This document shows, one piece after another, positions 44,691 to 56,426 of a stretch of 64,000 nt of DNA. Within the stretch, counting starts at the first letter, position 1. The number at the start of each line of letters is the position of its first letter. Below the pieces are notes generated by a model, which saw only the letters and a list, made by a program, of their open reading frames with translations, was not told the DNA's origin and made no database searches. Source of the stretch: Riptortus pedestris (lineage: Eukaryota > Arthropoda > Insecta > Hemiptera > Alydidae); NCBI GenBank assembly GCA_019009955.1, contig CM032230.1, positions 21,877,001 through 21,941,000 on the forward strand. The letters run 5' to 3'. The position numbers were made by a program, and so were the translations under genes.

Positions 44691-45229
44691 CAACTTAAAA
44701 ATCTGTTTAACCTTAAGTTCTTATGATCCACCTTATGACTCAAGGGAGCTGAGAGTAAATAAAATATAAACAAATAATGCAATAGGGCGAGTAAACAAGC
44801 CATTTAAAGGAGGCAAGTGAGAGGAGTTGGTGGGAACATTATCAACAGGTTTCCTGCTCTGTGTCCGCCGCCTCAGGGCAAACCCTGGAAATGAGGTTTC
44901 TATATAGGAAATTAAAATCAGATATCTAAAACTGCGGAGGGAAGGCGCGGATTGGAATTTGCATAGCCCTCAGGCTTCAGTCTCTCGCTCTATATCCGCA
45001 TCCAAGCTCCTCATTTAGCCAGACCCCGGGCGGTTCCTCCCCACATATTCGACCCGACCCCCCTAATTTAATTTGAGAATTGAACAGAAATTATTAAAGC
45101 CGCCGACAAGCAGCAATCTGCAGTAGACTTGCTAATATATTGTCCAACTAACGGCACTAACTCAAACTGATTGGAGGTCTATTGAAGAATTTAATAATTC
45201 AGATCTCCTAATCTATCACTAGAAAAAAA
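44691..45229. other. Non-repetitive island, possible conserved non-coding DNA
   Basis: 44810-45180 is the most GC-rich repeat-free stretch of this part (GTGTCCGCCGCCTCAGGGCA, AGCCAGACCCCGGGCGG, TTATTAAAGCCGCCGACAAG). No frame is supported. Confidence 0.35.
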
Positions 45230-45648
45230 AGTCTGTCACGCAGGGGCTGCGAAAACTCAGCAGATTCTCCAAGTAATGTTATACGATAGAGAAATCCCCA
45301 TACGGGTGCCAAACAGTTACGGAAACGGCCGCACTAGCATACGGCGGAAACGACTAGAAGCGACCATAGCTTAATAAAAATGCAAACATCTCGGTTAATA
45401 TTCAAGACAGAGAAAAATTGTGTATGACAATATTTATAGTAAATTTAATTTCTAGGATTATTGGTTCTATACAATTTATCGATCCGACATATAGTAATGG
45501 AGATATTTCGAATTTTCGAAATCCCTCCTGTAAACCCCCCACCAACTGGTTCGAGTTCATTCAGCCTTTAGCGAACATGATCTTCCTGTTTACTTGAAAC
45601 AAAGTACGAGTTAGGTAACGATAAAACAAATATTATGTCCGCTAGACA

Positions 45649-45681
<33 letters not shown>

Positions 45682-45785
45682 TTGTATATATATCATACAA
45701 ATATATCATCTCCTGGGTAGGATCGATGGAAAATCGCGTCATGAGTGCGACCTCAATAGCTGATTTCCTTAAAGGAAATCTGCTA
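45230..45785 (+). mobile_element. H-family copy (module 1), complete
   Basis: AGTCTGTCACGCAGGGGCTG opens the copy; AACAGTTACGGAAACGGCCG marks module 1; a (TA)n tract lies at 45653-45681 with part of the 3' block deleted. It ends GATTTCCTTAAAGGAAATC and TGCTA. Confidence 0.92.
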
Positions 45786-46043
45786 AAGTCATATCATCCA
45801 TATGTTCATCACAAATGTCATGAATAAAACTATTATGCAATGAAACATATATTCCCCAATGACCCAAATGTCAGAAAAATGTATTCATCTTTCTTTACGT
45901 GATTGAAAAAAAAGGTAATAAAAAAATGTATCTTTAATAAGTCCTACTGCTGAACCCCATTATCAATGGATATTTCTAATATAAAGTTTCGTTGTACTAA
46001 GGCTAGTCAGGAATTATACGAGATTTGCGTACAACACTTAAAC

Positions 46044-46088
46044 GTCCGTCAAGCAGGGGCTCCGTTATAACAAAGCAGATTTCCCTGT
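46044..46088 (+). repeat. H-family 5' fragment
   Basis: GTCCGTCAAGCAGGGGCTCC and AACAAAGCAGATTTCCC are followed at once by a B-family piece. Confidence 0.75.
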
Positions 46089-46089
46089 T

Positions 46090-46440
46090 AAAAGATGCAA
46101 ATTTTTTATTCAGGCCTCCCTTATAACCCCCACTCCCGTTCGAATCTAAACAATATAATATTGCTCATAATCATGGAAGAATTACTGCTAATTTACATAT
46201 TGAGTTCTGTTAAATCGTTAGTGCCCAATAAAATTGTTGGCTCCCACTTTAATATTTTAGTGTATATCTCGTTTATCCTTTGTTATACGGCAAAAATGAA
46301 TATAACAAAAATTACTCCTAATAACAAAATAGACAACTTTAATTCTGAGGATATTTGCCGAAAAACCAATAGGAAACGAAATATCCCTATTTTTAATCTT
46401 AGGCCACCCTTACGACCCCCACTCATGATCCATCTGCTGA
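46090..46440 (+). repeat. B-family fragment with two tandem starts
   Basis: CAGGCCTCCCTTATAACCCC at 46113 and AGGCCACCCTTACGACCCCC at 46401 are one 295-bp unit apart, as at 11.3-11.9 kb. Neither B terminus is present. The 168-codon frame across it is a by-product of the repeat. Confidence 0.8.
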
Positions 46441-47091
46441 TTTGTGAATCTAAACTATCCAGGGCGTCACCCAAACGCATACAATTAAATAGGTCCAGCC
46501 TTAGGAGTTCAGTGACATACCACCGGTACAGCAGAATTATATATATATATACATATACATACATACAATTTTTATTGTGGTATATTTCCGTCATGTCCTA
46601 GAATCGGCATTTGAATCCCCCCCCCCCGAAATAAAACAAGAAGTATAACTCCACTGGCTTATTTCTTTTAAATAAATTAAATAATAAACTAATAATAATG
46701 TGCTTAATGGATTTGCGAATTTAAGTTCACTCCTTGAAATATGATGGCGGTTATGGACCCACCAACTGGTAATAGTATTATGGTTCATAAAACTAAGTTA
46801 GGAATATCTACCTTGTTAATTCTGTACAAAATAGAAATAATTAAACAAAAAAGTCCATCACGCAGGTGCTGCGTAAAATAAACAGATTTGCCTCGTGAAG
46901 TTTAGTAATAGATAAATCTACATACTGCAAACACAACACCACCGTGAATATTAAACAAATAAATACAAACGGAAATAAGAAATGTTTCATTCAATTTTAA
47001 TAGCCTGCAGACAGGAAGCGTTCGGAATGTAAACAAACAGATCTGCCCGCCTCACACCGGAAAGAAAAACAATTGTCTGTTCATTATTATT

Positions 47092-47301
47092 TACGTCCAC
47101 TTTATACTACTATGGCTAATTGGGCCGGGTTATCTACAGGTTACCACCCGTTTCTAGCCAAGGTGGGCCCAAGGAGTTTATTTAATGAGTCTGTCACTAA
47201 GTAAATTTCTACTGCCCAGGGCGGGAATCGAATCCGCCACTGTAGGTCTAACACGCAAGATTAAGACCTACGCCTTACAAGGCCAACCTGAGCCCCCAAA
47301 G
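47092..47301 (-). mobile_element. SINE, complete, reverse
   Basis: On plus it starts TTATTATTTACGTCCACTTT and ends CAAGGCCAACCTGAGCCCCC. The B box reads GGGCGGGAATCGAATCCGCC. AGAAAAAC-like words on both sides may be a degraded target duplication. Confidence 0.9.
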
Positions 47302-47873
47302 AAGAAAAACTAATACTAAAATATATCAGAATATATTAATATTAATTTTATAGAGAACTATTTACTATATCTAGTACTGTAATTAATAATGAGTCAGAAA
47401 GAATGTTGTCTCAATTACTCTAATTTAAGTTATCCAAGAAATTAAGACGGGGTGGGACACCAGAACATATTTCCATGTATCATCGTAAAATAAAGGTCTC
47501 ATTAAATACATTATTTGATATTTAAACTTCAATTAATGTGGTTTATTATATAAAAGAGTATAGTTTATGTATGTCGAAGTGGTGGTGTGATGAAGGCTGA
47601 AAACTGAAAAATGCAAATATCTCGGTTAATAATTATAGTACATTTAATACGATTGGTTCTATACATTTTCGATCCGACGTATAGTAATGGAGATATTCCG
47701 AATTTTCGAAGATACTCACTTCTGTCCCCCCTCCCTCCACCATGTTCGATTTCAGCCGTTAACGAACTTGATTTTTCTTTTTACATAAAACGACTAAATA
47801 GTGATTTTCGTAACGATTAAACAATAATTGCGACCGCTAGAGCGGTAACAGACAAATATATATATATATATAT

Positions 47874-48381
47874 ATATTTGGTTCAAATGACTGGTCAGAC
47901 TTTTGTCAAATGACTTGTGTCAGAACCTTTGTCGAATGAACTTGGCTCACGACGTTTCCGAAGAGTGTTTTGGAGAAGCACTTTACCAAAAGACGAATTT
48001 TGTCAAAAGGTATGCAAATTTTCCATTTAAACAACTCAACTTTGTCCTAGGCTAGCACTCGGAGCGAAAGCTCACGTTTAGCACACGCCTAGCTGAAGAG
48101 ATCCGAAAGGTCGAAACGAAGTAGTCCAAACTTATCATTTTCTGAAATTGGGAACTTGATATATTTTGAAACTTAGCGCCATAACGGTTAACACCGACTG
48201 GCATGTTTCGGAGGATGGGACTTTGGTCTATCGTTTTCGTACTTACGGTGACTCATCAGCAACGCGAAGAAGCGTTGGAACGATTGGAATAAAGGCAAAC
48301 TGCCTTGTTTTGATATTTGGTTCAAATGACTGGTCAGACTTTTGTCAAATGACTTGTGTCAGAACCTTTGTCGAATGAACT
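47874..48381. mobile_element. 508-bp insertion with identical 69-bp direct terminal repeats
   Basis: 47874-47942 and 48313-48381 are identical over 69 bases (including GGTTCAAATGACTGGTCAGA) with a period of 439. Each repeat itself has an internal partial repeat (GTCAAATGACTTGTG, GTCGAATGAAC). The interior is GC-balanced (AGCACTCGGAGCGAAAGCTC) with no long frame. (TA)n lies on both sides. It could be a miniature terminal-repeat element or a tandem satellite fragment of 1.16 units. Confidence 0.85.
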
Positions 48382-48685
48382 ATATATATATATATATACA
48401 GCTTTGAACGGACCTCATTTTCGTCATCTCCTAGGTAGGATCGATGGACATTTGAAGAAAAATTTCGAAAATCGCGTCATGAGTACGACCTTAATAGCTG
48501 ATTTCCCTTATGGGAAATCTGCTAAAACAATTAGCAAAGGGAAGAGAAGGAAATGTGGCAGGAAGTCGGTGTATACCAAGCCAACAGAACCTTAGGGATA
48601 TGCAGGTTAGCATTCTTACTCCGTTCGTCTACTATTAAATTTACCTACTTGTAAACATTTTGTCACACAAAGGGTGCGTTTTCAG

Positions 48686-49388
48686 TGCAGATTTCCCTAG
48701 TGCTGGTATTACAGAGTATTGATCTCAACTAATGTTAATGAGTAGGAAGTGGGGGTTACTGAAGGCAGAAAATTAGAAAAGCTTAATATACATCAACAAT
48801 ATGAAGGTCAAAGGTTTAACAAGATTGGTTATATACATTTTTTTGATCCACCTCAAAATAAAGGAGGTAAACTAGAATTTCGACCCCACCCCCTTTATTT
48901 CTATATAATAAAGGTATAATTTTAATAAAGTTGAATTATATGGTTAAATAACAACTGGTATATAGATCAAATAAACATTTTCGTGCCAAGGCAGGGAAAT
49001 GTTAGTTGATGGTGCAATCACACTACGTACAAGCGTCTCACAGCGTAAAAGTTCAATGAATAAAAAATAAATTTGATATATAAGTTAAGAATAAAGTGGC
49101 ACACGATGTCCAGCTTGTTGTTAAAATGAAATGCAAATATCTCGTTAAATATTTAAGATACAGAGAAATTGTGTATAACAGATGTACAATAAGTTAGGTT
49201 TTTTACAACTTTTCTGGCAGGCGTATGACAACGGAGACATTTTGCATTTTCGAAATTCTTCTCTGCAACTAGTCTGATTTAAACTGCTAACATACTTGAT
49301 CATTGGTTTTGCAGAAAACGTCTAAATATCAAGTTTGGTAACGATAAATCAAAAATTGTGACCATTAAAGGGGTAAATCTTTTGATAT

Positions 49389-49443
<55 letters not shown>
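48686..49443 (+). repeat. Two diverged H-family pieces
   Basis: 48686-48895 (AATGAGTAGGAAGTGGGGGT, ACAAGATTGGTTATATAC) and 49030-49443 (AAATGCAAATATCTCG, CTAAATATCAAGTTTGGTAA) are worn module and core pieces without termini. They end in (TA)n (49391-49444) and (GA)n (49445-49475). Confidence 0.7.
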
Positions 49444-49478
<35 letters not shown>

Positions 49479-49492
49479 GAATGGAAAAGAAA

Positions 49493-49910
49493 AGTCCGTC
49501 ACGCAGGGGCTGCAAAACTAAGCAGATTTCCCACGTGAAGTTATACAATAGAGAAATCTCCATACGAGCCAAGTCACGGAAACGGCCGAACTAGCTTTCG
49601 GCAGGAAACTCACCGCCCCCACATTTATTAAAAACGTAAATATCTCGCATTAATATTCAAGATATAGAATAAATGCATAGAACAATATTTATTGTAAATT
49701 TAATTTGCAATAAGATTGGTTTTATAGAATTTTTTGATCTATGGTAACGGAGATATTCCGATTTTTCAAAAAAAAAAAAAAAAAAAAAAAAACCTTTTAC
49801 TGGTTCGATATCAGCGATTAACGAACTTGATCTGTCTTTTTGCATAAAAACTTTAAATATCGAGTTTGGTAACGATCAAACAAAAATTCCGACCGCTAGA
49901 GCGTTTACAG

Positions 49911-49967
<57 letters not shown>

Positions 49968-50075
49968 ATTTTGAAAGGACCACATTTTCGTCATCTCCTG
50001 GGTAGGATCGATGGACATTTGAAGATATTTTTCGAAAATCGCGTAAGAGTACAATCTCAATAGGGAAATCTGCTA
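49493..50075 (+). mobile_element. H-family copy (module 1), complete ends
   Basis: AGTCCGTCACGCAGGGGCTG opens it; AACTAGCTTTCGGCAGG marks module 1. The core C-run is replaced by an A run (about 49768-49791). (TA)n occupies 49916-49960. The end is AGGGAAATCTGCTA with half the hairpin lost. Confidence 0.92.
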
Positions 50076-50119
50076 AAACAAAGGGCACAAGGAAATTTGC
50101 TAGAAAATTACACATCACA

Positions 50120-50175
50120 AATTACATCACGACCTCAACCTTAATAGCTGATTTTCCTCAAGGGGAAAATAGTAA
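50120..50175 (+). repeat. H-family hairpin fragment
   Basis: CATCACGACCTCAACCTTAA, TAGCTGATTTTCCTCAAGGG and GAAAATAGTAAAA are a worn right end. Confidence 0.65.
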
Positions 50176-50940
50176 AACCTTTTTTTTTTTTATTGAGCAT
50201 CTGAGTTGTTAATAGATCCTCCACAGTTATAGGTAAAACGGGTAGTGGTGACTTCAAACCCTATAGGCTATTCAATTACCATTGCATTTAACTCATGAAA
50301 AACTGTTTTTCATATGGCGACAGAGTAGGTGGCACAACTTAAATTTTTTTAATCTAAAATAAGCAAAGTAGGCACGAGAAAAATTCAAGTTTCTTTTAAA
50401 GCATAGTAAAATTAAGAAAGATAGATTAAACATTGATTTCAGAAAAAAATTAAAATGTAAAAACGTTGAAATGTTATAATAAAAAAGAAGTATGGTACAA
50501 GATCAAACTCTTAGTATAATATTCAAATAATAATCCTCATGCGCAGTCAGGGAATCGGAAATATTAAGTAACAGGTTCCTTTGGTAAATTCAAGGAATAA
50601 TAAATCAATTATCAACCATTGAACTAGTGCGTTACTCTTTTTCATTCTTTCTTTTTCTTGTACATATAACATTAAAAATACAAACTTAATGCTTTCAATA
50701 ACCAAAATTAATGTAATTTATACACATTCAACCTTTCATTGCCACTTGGACAAAGCAGATGACGACCTAGAGAGATTGATTTTTATATTCAAGAGAAGAA
50801 AAAGATCGGATATTAGGTAACTCTTGAGTAGTTGATAATAATAATTGCAATAATAAATATTTTTCTTTAGATATGAAAAAAGTTGTATAAACGTCTAAAG
50901 TCGTAAACATTTTCTAATGAAGAATAAGAAATTGCAACAG
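50176..50940. other. No feature recognised
   Basis: Long AT-rich stretch without local repeats or supported frames. Confidence 0.45.
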
Positions 50941-50944
50941 CTAC

Positions 50945-51150
50945 GATATATATATATATGAAATTGTAACGCCTGTCTGTACATTGGTTTTTCTTTCAAA
51001 ACTTACAGTTACTTTTTCGTTCAACCCGGGAATTGACATATCAAAAGGTATGGGCGTTGGTCCCTGTTTGTTACCTTATAAAGCTTATAAACGGCTGAAT
51101 CGAATTTTATGAAACTCGGTTCGTCTATTACTACTAACCCAACATAGAAA
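50945..51150 (-). repeat. B-family terminal fragment
   Basis: GTAACGCCTGTCTGTACATT, AAACGGCTGAATCGAATTTT and ATGAAACTCGGTTCGTCTAT match the end seen at 19300-19510. It is bounded by (TA)n tracts. Confidence 0.8.
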
Positions 51151-51166
51151 ATATATATATATATAT

Positions 51167-51691
51167 TAGTTACGAAAATTAAATACATGAAAAATTAAAC
51201 AGAGATAGTCACGTATTTGGGAAGTGCGAGGTGGATCAAAGAAGCCTAACATAGAATCGAGATCATTCCAGTCCTGTTCTGGAAGGGTCTGGGCCTTCCC
51301 TTTGATGTTTTGCCGCCAATGTATATAAGACACCCTGGCCGACCTTAGTCAGTTTAATTTGCTCTGAGCTGTCTTCAAGTGTTCATCAGTACTACAGTGC
51401 GACTTAGTGCAGCGCGGTAAAGGGGTTTTAGGTGAAGAACTGTGTTGTGCCGTGTTTTCTGTGGACTTCAGTGATCGTGAGTGAATTATTGGACTGTGAC
51501 TCTTCGAAGAACAGCGACGCTATCAGTGCATGCTGTGATTAGCAATCAAGAATAATTAACCAAGTGTTTAGGGCATTGTTAAATAAATTGTGAAGTGATA
51601 AAAACTGTGAAGCTTGTTTGTATTAAATTTTGCAATCCAAAAGAACTCTAATAAACAACGTTTATTACTGGTTTTGTAATAAAACGTAACA
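51167..51691 (+). mobile_element. Solo LTR of the first LTR family
   Basis: TTACGAAAATTAAATACATG to AAAACGTAACA aligns end to end with 2359-3055 but lacks the GA expansion and one 25-bp unit block. It keeps the TATA box (GTATATAAGA, 51321-51330). It is not followed by a primer binding site, so it is a solo LTR produced by recombination. It entered near the (TA)n tract of an H copy. Confidence 0.9.
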
Positions 51692-52105
51692 ATATTTTAC
51701 AATTTTTGTTTGATCATTACCAAAGTCGATATTTAAACAATTTATGTAAAACTAAAGATTAAGCCATTGAGTTCGTTGATGGCTGAAATCCGATCCGTAG
51801 GGCGAGAATTTCGAAAATTCTTAATATCTCCGGTATTATGCGTCGGATCTAAAAATTGTATAAAACCAAACTTATTGCAAATGTAATGTTCTATAAATGT
51901 TGTTATGTACGGTTTTCACTATCTTGAATATTAACCGAGATATTTGCATTTTTTAGTTCTTAGCCTTCAATAAGCCCCCACTCGTACTCGTCTCATATGA
52001 AGCTTCTAAATTATGAAGCATATTATTTGAAGCCTAAATACCAAATTCTCATAGAACTTTTATGATTTCAGGCGAATCTTAGATAATGACCTTGCATGAC
52101 GGACT
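51692..52105 (-). repeat. H-family copy, core and worn left end
   Basis: TTGTTTGATCATTACCAAAG, GAATATTAACCGAGATATTT and AAGCCCCCACTCGTACTC are core and module words; the left terminus is CTTGCATGACGGACTTT. The hairpin end is missing at the LTR. Confidence 0.82.
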
Positions 52106-52485
52106 TTAATTTGAGGCATAAACGAAATACATAAAAGCATTTACCAAACCAGTACTTCCTACCTAAGCAGTTAGTTACTCCAAGCCTGTTCCTTCACATG
52201 TACCAACTATAAATATGATGAATGAATGTTGGAGAAAGGTATGGATATTAGTCGCTCATAAATAATGAGACAAGGAGAGAGAGAAGAGACTGTAGCTAGA
52301 GTTATGGGGATGAGATGATATATGGAAGGAGGAGCTCTGACATATATTGGTTCGGAGCCCGTCAAGGCTGTAACTCGCCAGGTTAGCTGCCAAGCAAAAA
52401 CCCTTTCCCTCTAATTACAAGTAACCTCTCATCTGGCTAAGCATTTACCTCGGGCAATCTCAAGGCATTTAACATTAGTTGAAAA
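52106..52485. other. Non-repetitive island
   Basis: 52230-52470 is repeat-free and balanced. AGAAGGAGG...CGGAGCCCGTCAAGG resembles AGAAGGAGGTAGCTCAGAGC (near 1752), but the match is short. Confidence 0.3.
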
Positions 52486-53056
52486 AGTCCGTCACGCAGG
52501 GGTTGCGTAAACTATGCAGATTTCCCACGTGAAGTTTCAGAATAGAGAAGTCTGCCTGAAAATAACAGTAGTAGTAAGGGATCCCTAAACTTATTCACGA
52601 GGGACGAACAGTCACGAAAACGGGCGCCAGAGCTCTCGCCGGAAAGCACCGAACAGCCGACTCCTGCCGACCACACACAGAATGAATGTATAGAACAATA
52701 TTTATAGTAAATTTAATTTGCAGTAAGATTGATTCTATACTATTTTTCGATCCGAGGCATAATAACGGAGATATTTCGACTTTTCAAAAATCCCCCACTC
52801 TAACTGGCCCGATTTCAGCTATTAACGAACTTGATTTTACATAAAACGATTAAATTCCGAGTTTGGTAACGATCAAACAAAAATTGCGACCGCTAGAGCG
52901 ATAACAGAAATGTATTTATATAATTACATATAGTTTTGAACGGACCTCATTTTCGTCATCTACTGGGTAGGATCGATGGACATTTGAAGAAATTTTTCGA
53001 AATTGGCGTCATGAGTACTACCTCAATAGCTGATTTCCCTCAAGAGAAATCTGCTA
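52486..53056 (+). mobile_element. H-family copy (module 4), complete
   Basis: AGTCCGTCACGCAGGGGTTG opens it; ACAGTAGTAGTAAGGGATCC marks module 4. The first part of the core is deleted (CACACACAGAATGAATGTAT). It ends GATTTCCCTCAAGAGAAATC and TGCTA. Confidence 0.92.
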
Positions 53057-53095
53057 AAATAAGAATTTGACATGAAGTCGAACTGCTGAAAAAGT

Positions 53096-53140
53096 GTCCG
53101 TCACGTAGGACCTGCGCAAACTAAGCGGAAATCCCAAATT
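53096..53140 (+). repeat. H-family 5' fragment
   Basis: GTCCGTCACGTAGGACCTGC and AAACTAAGCGGAAATCCC are a second left end just upstream of a full copy. Confidence 0.7.
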
Positions 53141-53187
53141 TTGGAATTGAACACAACTGTTCTTATCTAACGATATATTAAAAAAAA

Positions 53188-54108
53188 AGTACGTCAAGCA
53201 GGTGCTTCGTAAACTAAGCAGATTTCCCGGGAGAAGTCTAACAGATCTACATACCGGTAACACAACTCCACCGTGAACATTAAGTGAATAAATAGTAATG
53301 ATAATAAGAAACCACCTAATCGAAAGGATTTGAAATGTAAACGGACAGCCAACGTTTTACCGGAAAGAAAAACAATTGCTGTAATACATCTGAATATAAC
53401 GTATTAATTTGATTGAAAAATATTTACTATGTTATAGTACTTTAATTTATAATGAATCAGAATAATTCTTATCTCAATCAATGAAATTTAAGTAGTCCAA
53501 AACTTGAGAAGAGGATAACCAGAACATATTTGCATGAATCTCGTATGTCTCTTGAAAACAATATTTGGTATTTAAGCATCGAATGATGTAGTTAATTAAA
53601 TAACCGAGTATTATTTATGTAACATGAGTCGAAGTGGTTTGCTGAAGGCAGAAAACTGAAAAATGCAAATATCTCGGTTAATATTCAAGATAGAGAATAA
53701 ATGTAATAAACAATATTTATAGTATAATTAATTTGCTAAAAGATTTATTCTATACATTTCTTCGATCCGACATACAATAACGGAGATATTACGAAATTTC
53801 AAAAATACCCTCCTCTAAACGCCCCACCCCTCCACTTGTCCGATTTCAGCCTTTAACGATGTTATGTCTTTTTATATAAAACTTTTAAATTTCGAGTTTG
53901 GTATCGTTAAAACTAAATTTTCGACCACTAGAGCGTTAACAGACAAATATATATATAATAACTTCCCAACTACCCTTTGATTTCCGTATTTCCAAAATTC
54001 TTGACTATCTCTTTAATATTTAACAGATGTACTCATGATGCGATTTTCAAAAATTTCTTCAAATGTCCATCGATCCTACCCAGGAGATGACGAAAATGAG
54101 GTCCGTTC

Positions 54109-54182
<74 letters not shown>

Positions 54183-54298
54183 GAACGGACCTTATTTTCG
54201 TCATCTGGGTAGGATCGATGGACATATGAAGAAATTTTTCATAAATCGCGTCATGAGTACGACCTCAATAGCTGATTTCCCTTATAAAAAATCTGCTA
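53188..54298 (+). mobile_element. H-family copy (module 2), complete, microsatellite invaded
   Basis: AGTACGTCAAGCAGGTGCTT opens the copy; module 2, core and CACTAGAGCGTTAACAGACA follow. An inverted fragment sits at 53955, then (TA)n (54114-54178), TTGAACGGACCTTATTTTCG and the end GATTTCCCTTATAAAAAATC with TGCTA; the right half of the hairpin is mutated. Confidence 0.9.
53955..54117 (-). repeat. Inverted copy of 36600-36770 inside an H microsatellite
   Basis: AATAACTTCCCAACTACCCT, GATTTCCGTATTTCCAAAAT and TTAATATTTAACAGATGTAC are the reverse complement of 36702-36770 and the hairpin-less end at 36660-36701. Both loci share the hairpin deletion and the same non-H flank, so one is derived from the other. 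Confidence 0.88.
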
Positions 54299-54404
54299 AA
54301 AATAAAAAAAAAACGATGAGTAGCAGGTCCAGGAAATTTGAATTTGCACTACCATTCATGTATCTTACATAAAAAAGGCCCGTTGAAAATCATATTACGT
54401 ATTT

Positions 54405-54822
54405 ATTCTTGTAATAAAACATTTAATGATATATTGGCTCATGAGTGAAAGAGGGTGTTTACTAAAGGCTAAAAACCTATCAATCCCAATAACTAGGTTG
54501 ATATTCACGATAGAGAAAAAATGTATAAATAACATTAATAGTAAATTAGAATTTCAATAAGATTGGCTCTATACAATGTATCGATACGTCGTGTAACAAC
54601 AGCTATTTAAGAGTGAATTAGATCTATAGTTTTATATAAAACAATATTTAGATATAAGATACCAATCAATGTTCAATTTGCGACATCTAGGGTGGGAACA
54701 AACGAATATATACATAGATTAATATAATAATATATCATAGGACCTACGATGGGAATTTTTCGAAATCGCGTCATGGAATACAACATCAATAGCAGATTTT
54801 CCCGCAAGGAAACATGCAAAAA
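54405..54822 (+). repeat. Old H-family copy
   Basis: ATTGGCTCATGAGTGAAAGA, CAATAAGATTGGCTCTATAC and TCGAAATCGCGTCATGGAAT are in H order with many changes; the hairpin is GATTTTCCCGCAAGGAAAC. Confidence 0.7.
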
Positions 54823-54999
54823 CTATATTTCGAATTGTTATTTATTACACCTGAAAAATGCTACACTCTCCCATTACATAATACAATATTTAATTTTCAA
54901 ACAAATTGTAAAATATCGAATGTGGTGTTAATTGTACTAAAATCATGTAGATTAAGTCTTACACAATAATTGAATATATCAGACACAGTATGTTCAACG

Positions 55000-55575
55000 A
55001 AATCAGTATATTTTATTTACGCTTCGAATAAAGTGGTTCATAATAATATAACAGCGTATTACTAATATGTGTAACGGAGTAGTACTGTGGGACTATAGAG
55101 TCTTAAAAACTAAAATAAAATAAATATGTGATGGTTGATATTCAAGAAACAATGTATACAAAGTAAATTATTTATTGACATCCACTTTTTACAACTAAGG
55201 CTAATTGGGACGTGTTATCTACAGGTTACCACGCTTTATAGCCAGGGTGGTACAAAGGATTTTAATTAATGAATTTGGTCACGAAATAAATTCCTCTGCC
55301 CAGGAGGGAATCGAACCCGCCACTCTAGGTTTACCATGTGAGATTAAGGTCAATGGTGCTCACTCACATGGCTAACCTGAGCCCCAGAAAAAAAATGCAT
55401 ATTAAGAAATTAATATTGCATTAAATTTGCAATAAGATAGGTTATTTACAATTTTTCAATTCGGTATACAATGACGGAAAGACTTTTGAATTTTCGAAAA
55501 TCCTCGTTAAAAATGGAAATTCGAGATTTTTCGAAAATCGCGTCATGAATTCGCTTTAAGGGAAACCAGAGAAAA
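55000..55575 (+). repeat. Old H-family copy split by a SINE
   Basis: Before the SINE: TTTACGCTTCGAATAAAGTG, ATAATATAACAGCGTATTAC. After it: ATTTGCAATAAGATAGGTTA, TCGAAAATCGCGTCATGAAT. Termini are lost. Confidence 0.7.
55163..55386 (-). mobile_element. SINE, near complete, reverse
   Basis: On plus: ATTGACATCCACTTTTTACA to GGCTAACCTGAGCCCC. The B box is GGAGGGAATCGAACCCGCC. There is a short extra block (GGTGCTCACTCACATGG) in the head. Confidence 0.88.
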
Positions 55576-55576
55576 T

Positions 55577-56165
55577 TACATTTGTTTAAAAGCCTCATGG
55601 ATGGATCTAAAGAACAACAATCAGAAAAGTACCTATTTTTGTCACCACGACCAAACAAGGTCTAAATCATGAGACAACCAGTGGGTGGCCAGTCCGTGGA
55701 AGAGTTTAAACTGACGCCTCTCTTAAACAATGAGGCTGGTATATATAATGAAAATTTTGGTGGTGAGAAGAATTTGCAAATCAATTGTATAAATTCTCTA
55801 TTTCATTCAGGAAGTTCTAAACCACGTCCGCACAATATTACCGGAGGCCTAAATCCCTACTCGAGTGAAGGGCAAACCAAACACCTCAATGGCCATTTGG
55901 TGATAGCATGGAGACTCACTTAGAAATTCATGAAACTGAGGGCAGTTAGGACTTGGACCCAGGCACTAATCTTGTTACAATGAACTAAGGTACAAGAGGA
56001 GTTCCTCTGGGAACCTTGGTTGTAAGGAACGGAATCAGAGTCGACCACAAAGGTGGGGGGGGGGCACAAGATAGAAACAACGATTAGTTTACAGCATTGC
56101 GAATAGGCTCCTTTTTATCATAACAGATTTCTCATTTATTTATTATTATATTAAATATAGATATC
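55577..56165. other. No feature recognised
   Basis: An 84-codon frame (55669-55923) has no motif. The stretch contains a short (G)n run near 56058. Not assigned. Confidence 0.4.
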
Positions 56166-56176
56166 ATATCTACTGA

Positions 56177-56399
56177 GGGGCTCAGGTTAGCCATGTGAGT
56201 TAAAGCGTTGACCTTTATCTCACATGGTAAACCTAGAGTGGCGAGTTCGATTCTCGCCTGGGCAAAGGAAATTATTTAGTGACGAAATTCATTAAATAAC
56301 ATCCTAAGTCTTACTCTGACTAGAAAAGGGTGATAACATGTAGATAACCCGTCCCAATTAGCCTGAGTTGCAAAAAGTGGACGTTAATAAATAATAATA
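56177..56399 (+). mobile_element. SINE, complete, with 11-bp target duplication
   Basis: GGGGCTCAGGTTAGCCATGT (A-box region at 56187-56199) and AGTTCGATTCT (B box, 56244-56254) form the tRNA-like head. The body ends AAAAAGTGGACGTTAATAAA plus (AAT)n. ATATCTACTGA is repeated at 56166-56176 and 56400-56410. This is the reference copy for the family. Confidence 0.96.
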
Positions 56400-56426
56400 A
56401 TATCTACTGATTCTCTATAGAAGTAA

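Larger units (their letters stand above)
46852..48524 (+). mobile_element. H-family copy (module 2), complete, with two insertions
   Basis: AGTCCATCACGCAGGTGCTG opens the copy. Module 2 is cut by a SINE at 47092 and continues to the core and CCGCTAGAGCGGTAACAGAC. The (TA)n tract is cut by a 508-bp insertion. The end is complete (GATTTCCCTTATGGGAAATC, TGCTA). Without insertions it would be about 0.95 kb. Confidence 0.92.

Noticed and set aside
46095..46601. 168-codon plus frame
   Set aside because: It crosses a B-family tandem fragment and a (TA)n tract, with an overlapping minus frame of 103 codons; no motif.
56177..56290. tRNA gene signals (A and B boxes)
   Set aside because: They lie in the SINE head. 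No full cloverleaf with acceptor stem is present, and the element has a tail and target duplication.
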